DNA from: Clostridiales bacterium
GTDB lineage: Bacteria; Bacillota; Clostridia; Christensenellales; Pumilibacteraceae
Assembly: GCA_014799665.1 (NCBI GenBank)
Contig: JAAVHP010000005.1
Coordinates: 1 to 6,814, forward strand
Direction of reading: 5' to 3'
DNA: 6,814 nucleotides
The notes under the pieces are model-generated. The model saw only the letters and a list, made by a program, of their open reading frames with translations. It was not told the origin of the DNA and searched no databases. The position numbers and the translations under genes were made by a program. Shown piece by piece: positions 4,683-6,814 of this stretch; within the stretch, counting starts at the first letter, position 1, and each line of letters starts with the position of its first letter.

Positions 4683-6814
4683 AGCGACAATGCCCGCATC
4701 ATGACTGCCGGTCCGTATGAACTGACGGCAGGACAGGCGAAAACCATTACCGTTGACGCCATCGAGGGCGGCATGCCGCCCGCCCCGTCGACAGACGGCC
4801 AGTATATCCTGGAGCCAGTCAACGGCGCTCCGGCCCTGGCAGCCGAGGTTTCGATTACCGGACCGGCCAGTGCCGCCCAGAAAATCGACATCGCGATCCC
4901 GGCTCTGGAAGCGGGAGGACCGTGGACATACGCTCTGCGCTATCAGCCTGCCGGATGGCAGAACCCGGGCCCGGCATATTTCAACATTATCCTGAACGTC
5001 ACAGCAGGTGCTGTGACACCAGGCGAATGGAAGTTTGAAGCAGCCGCAGACACACCGGAAGGTCCTGTAGCTGCAGACGGCCAGATGACCGCCAAGTATA
5101 CCGGTGCGGATGGATATCTGCCGACGAACGGCATCACGGCGGAGAACCCGGCCTGGACACTCACTTACAATGGCACAACCACAGCAGCCCCGGCTCCAAG
5201 TGTAGATGCGGAGAACGGCGAAAGCACGCTGAGTGCAGCGGCAGTGGCCTCTGCTGTGGCGCCGCAGATCACTGCTGTAACGGAAGTTACCGTACAGGCA
5301 AAGATTGATCCTGCTGCTCCGAGCACAGAGCCGAGCACCGCTCCAAGCACAGAGCCGAGCACCGCTCCGAGCACAGAGCCGAGCACCGCTCCTAGCACAG
5401 AGCCGAGCACCACTCCGAGCACCGCTCCGAGCACAGAACCGAGCACCACTCCGAGCACAGAGCCGAGTACCGCTCCGAGCACAGAACCGAGCACCACTCC
5501 GAGCACAGAACCGAGCACCGCTCCTAGCACGGAGCCGAGCACCGCTCCTAGCACAGAGCCAAGCACCGCTCCGAGCACAGAGCCGAGCACCGCTCCTAGT
5601 ACAGAGCCGAGTGCTGAGGCACGCATTGCCGGCGACACGCTGACGTGGACCGTCACTGTGCAGCCGGAAGCAGAACTTGGAGAAAACTACAAAATCACGC
5701 TGGGAGAAGGCGCTGACGAATGGATTACCGTTGCGATGGCTCCGAGCGGCAATGCGGATATTGACGACGACGGCAATTATATCTGCCCGGCAAACGGCAC
5801 AGTGGTGCTGAATGAAGAGGACGGCCCGCAGGGCGAGCTGCTCTCCAAGATTATCGTCACCGCAGCAGACGGCAACCTGGTGCAGGCCGTGAAGAACGCG
5901 GACGGCACCTGGAGCTTCACGATGCCGGCGCAGGATGTCACCATCACAGTGGCAACCGCCTCTGAAGAAGCCCCGCAGCCAATCACAGCCGCAAACGGCG
6001 CCACGGTGACCGTGGACGGCCAGGCAGTGACAGAAGCGCTTCCGGGCACAACGGTTACAGTCGCTCTTCCGGACGGCAGCAAGCCGGTCGTGATGAGCGG
6101 CGGCAGCCCGGTAGCCGTGAGCGGTCCGGATGCCAGCGGAAACTATACGTTTGAAATGCCGGCAGCTCCGGTCAGCGTGAGCGACGGCAAATCCGAAGCA
6201 CCATCCGAGGACAACATCCCGGACGGCGTGACCCTGAGGAAGCCGGACGGCACTGAGCTGAAGCCGGGCGAAGCACTGAATGTTGGCGACAGAGTGCTTC
6301 TTGACGGAACCAAGGGCAAGCCCACGGTCACGATCAACGGTGTGGAAGTCCCGGTATACGGCAGCGGCACACCGGAAGATCCGTACTACTTCGTAGTAGA
6401 GGAGCCCGGTGAGATTAACATCAAAGACGGCGGCAGCAGCACGACCTCCACTGTGCCGGGCATGAACACCGGTGCAGAGTATATTGCCGGTGAACCCGGT
6501 GCGACGAACCCGTTCACATACTGGACGCAGCCCAAGGCAGGTCTCTTTATGGACAGCCAGGGTGCTTACAGGAACCGTCCGCAGGCGCCGGTGCCGGTAG
6601 AGCAGGCGCAGGCAAGCGGCAGCATGAAAGCGCACTTCCAGGTTGGTCCGGACGAGGTCGCAGTGTGCCCGAGCGCCACAGCGGGAACAGAAAACGACAA
6701 GCTGGCGCTCAATGACCGCCTGCAGATCTACTACAGCCCGAGCAATATCTTTGCGATCCCTGTCGATGCCAACGGTGAGGTTATTACCGATGACAAGACC
6801 CCTGTCGCCGGCTA
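4596..6814 (+). CDS. Secreted PST-stalk surface protein, 3' end missing
   Basis: An ATG behind a strong ribosome binding site opens a frame with no stop to the window end (739 codons plus two bases). Order: signal peptide (residues 1-29), a beta-rich module (30-142), a second module (143-359) interrupted by 25 PST-type tetrapeptides (242-341), two domains with a closing FxMPAxxVxV strand (about 366-452 and 453-528), and an unassigned region with ETL-like acidic and Gly-rich loops to 739. Cys occurs only at 397 and 691. There is no lipobox Cys after the signal, so this is not a lipoprotein. A cell-wall or membrane anchor, if present, would lie beyond the window. The product should be extracellular. 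The PST tract suggests a stalk, possibly O-glycosylated, and the MPA domains are common in Firmicute surface proteins. It sits 50 bases after gene 1 and probably shares its transcript. GC is much higher than in most of gene 1. The function is unknown; an adhesin or surface-matrix component is inference. Confidence 0.92.
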   Translation, partial: MKGFKKGVALIAVLAFLITAILPVSGLAASDNARIMTAGPYELTAGQAKTITVDAIEGGMPPAPSTDGQYILEPVNGAPALAAEVSITGPASAAQKIDIAIPALEAGGPWTYALRYQPAGWQNPGPAYFNIILNVTAGAVTPGEWKFEAAADTPEGPVAADGQMTAKYTGADGYLPTNGITAENPAWTLTYNGTTTAAPAPSVDAENGESTLSAAAVASAVAPQITAVTEVTVQAKIDPAAPSTEPSTAPSTEPSTAPSTEPSTAPSTEPSTTPSTAPSTEPSTTPSTEPSTAPSTEPSTTPSTEPSTAPSTEPSTAPSTEPSTAPSTEPSTAPSTEPSAEARIAGDTLTWTVTVQPEAELGENYKITLGEGADEWITVAMAPSGNADIDDDGNYICPANGTVVLNEEDGPQGELLSKIIVTAADGNLVQAVKNADGTWSFTMPAQDVTITVATASEEAPQPITAANGATVTVDGQAVTEALPGTTVTVALPDGSKPVVMSGGSPVAVSGPDASGNYTFEMPAAPVSVSDGKSEAPSEDNIPDGVTLRKPDGTELKPGEALNVGDRVLLDGTKGKPTVTINGVEVPVYGSGTPEDPYYFVVEEPGEINIKDGGSSTTSTVPGMNTGAEYIAGEPGATNPFTYWTQPKAGLFMDSQGAYRNRPQAPVPVEQAQASGSMKAHFQVGPDEVAVCPSATAGTENDKLALNDRLQIYYSPSNIFAIPVDANGEVITDDKTPVAG
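4683..5021 (+). repeat. Gene 2 module 1, divergent copy of the gene 1 repeat
   Basis: Residues 30-142 of gene 2. IDIAIPALEAGG (IAIP from 4890) followed by YALRYQPAGW matches SISIPEASLQAG followed by ELTIDPG in R2. The closing YFNIILNVTAG then TPGEW (from 4977) matches FTWNILVTSPGQL in R1/R2. VSITGPAS stands near the expected GPT position. The likeness is by eye, in motif order and spacing rather than high identity. Confidence 0.45.
5022..5672 (+). repeat. Gene 2 module 2, repeat copy carrying the PST insertion
   Basis: Residues 143-359. GEWKFEAAADTPEG parallels GQLTLAETPAN of R6. LPTNG (5118) and AWTLTYNG parallel GPTISG and FVWQVNG. VTVQAKIDP parallels VVELTIDPG. After the PST tract, DTLTWTVTVQPEAEL (from 5634) aligns without gaps to QTFTWTLAVAGAGEL of R3/R4, with ten residues between the Trp and the end of the motif in both. 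Without the tract the module would be about 117 residues, shorter than the gene 1 copies. Confidence 0.48.
5319..5618 (+). repeat. 25 x 12-base PST[EAT] coding repeat
   Basis: Twenty-four perfect Pro-Ser-Thr-X tetrapeptides and a final Pro-Ser-Ala-Glu. Among the 24, X is Glu in 12, Ala in 9 and Thr in 3, mostly alternating as a 24-base double unit. Most units use CCG AGC ACC GCT or CCG AGC ACA GAG, with few base changes, so the tract is recent or is kept uniform by slippage or recombination. Every length change by whole 12-base units keeps the frame, so size can vary without loss of the protein. The product would be an extended, rigid, acidic stalk with many Ser/Thr sites for possible glycosylation. 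Confidence 0.95.
5691..6179 (+). other. Two MPA-type bacterial repeat domains in gene 2
   Basis: Residues about 366-452 and 453-528. Each closes with a strand of the form DGxWxFTMPAQDVTITV (Phe441) or GNYTFEMPAAPVSVS (Phe519). The two Phe are 78 residues apart. This closing signature, with a preceding Asp-Gly turn, is typical of the InlB B-repeat-like / 'bacterial repeat' (Flg_new_2-type) domains found in tandem in Firmicute cell-surface proteins. The family name is from memory of the motif, not from a search. These domains usually act as spacers in adhesins. Confidence 0.5.
6180..6814 (+). other. Unassigned C-terminal part of gene 2 (incomplete)
   Basis: Residues 529-739. The first half has beta-rich Gly/Asp turns (RKPDGTELKPGE, VTINGVEVPVYGSG, PYYFVVEEPGEINI), compatible with one more Ig-like or carbohydrate-binding-like domain. 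A second half follows a Ser/Thr linker (GGSSTTSTVPG) and is more aromatic (FTYWTQPKAGLF, LQIYYSPSNIF). It holds the second Cys, at 691. No anchor is reached. I do not recognise the domain. Confidence 0.45.

Noticed and set aside
5118..5132. LPTNG as a sortase motif (also LPTVK at 4207)
   Set aside because: Neither fits LPxTG. Both lie inside domains with no hydrophobic segment and basic tail after them, and both align with the GPTxxG repeat motif.
5319..5618. CRISPR-like periodic array
   Set aside because: The period is 12/24 bases with no unique spacers, and the tract is in frame within a coding sequence.
5165..5656. Minus-strand frame with Gly-Ala-Val-Leu-Gly-Ser-Val-Leu repeats, and a plus-strand frame 5305-5643 with Arg-Ala-Pro-Leu repeats
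   Set aside because: The 12-base unit has no stop in any of the six frames, so each frame stays open over the tract. Only PST[EAT] continues into a protein with a signal peptide.
4383..6635. Open reading frame of 750 codons on the minus strand
   Set aside because: It spans the end of gene 1, the intergenic gap and most of gene 2. It has a composition rich in Arg, Cys and His and contains the PST tract read backwards as Ser-Gly-Ala-Arg. It arises from codon bias and the stop-free repeat. Gene 2 has a ribosome binding site, a signal peptide and domains.

Overview
The window holds two large, co-directional (+ strand) genes for extracellular repeat proteins, separated by 50 bases, and both run off the window. 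The first (1-4545) lacks its start. The second (4596-6814) lacks its end. I see no RNA gene, mobile element, CRISPR array, terminator or metabolic gene. The strong AGGAGG-type ribosome binding site, the Gram-positive-style signal peptide of gene 2, the low-complexity Pro-Ser-Thr stalk and the moderate GC content suggest a Gram-positive bacterium, perhaps a gut-type Clostridia member. This is a soft inference, because nothing in the window fixes a taxon.

Gene 1 has a distinctive N-terminal module (1-432). It is followed by a degenerate repeat (433-747), seven clear tandem copies of a 144-179 residue beta-rich repeat (748-4107), and a degenerate last copy (4108-4542). The repeat has five recurring motifs in fixed order: G[QER]L[ST] ; GPT[IV]xG ; [WF]xVNG ; a hydrophobic strand ending in xIxPxG...NSW ; and QTFTW. 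I do not recognise it as a named family. It reads as an Ig-like extracellular module. The protein ends without a sortase motif or a membrane anchor.

Gene 2 has a signal peptide, then two modules that appear by eye to be divergent copies of the same repeat (4683-5021 and 5022-5672). The second is interrupted by a 300-base tract of 25 Pro-Ser-Thr-[Glu/Ala/Thr]-type tetrapeptides (5319-5618). Next come two copies of a 'FxMPAxxVxV' domain resembling the bacterial/InlB-B-type repeats of Firmicute surface proteins (about 5691-6179), and an unassigned region to the end.

The close spacing, the absence of a terminator between the genes and the shared repeat module suggest that they are co-expressed and work together at or outside the cell surface, for example as an adhesin, matrix or surface-layer pair. 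That function is inference. The most interesting points are the undescribed-looking repeat family, its sharing between the two genes, and the placement of the PST stalk at what looks like one particular loop of that repeat.
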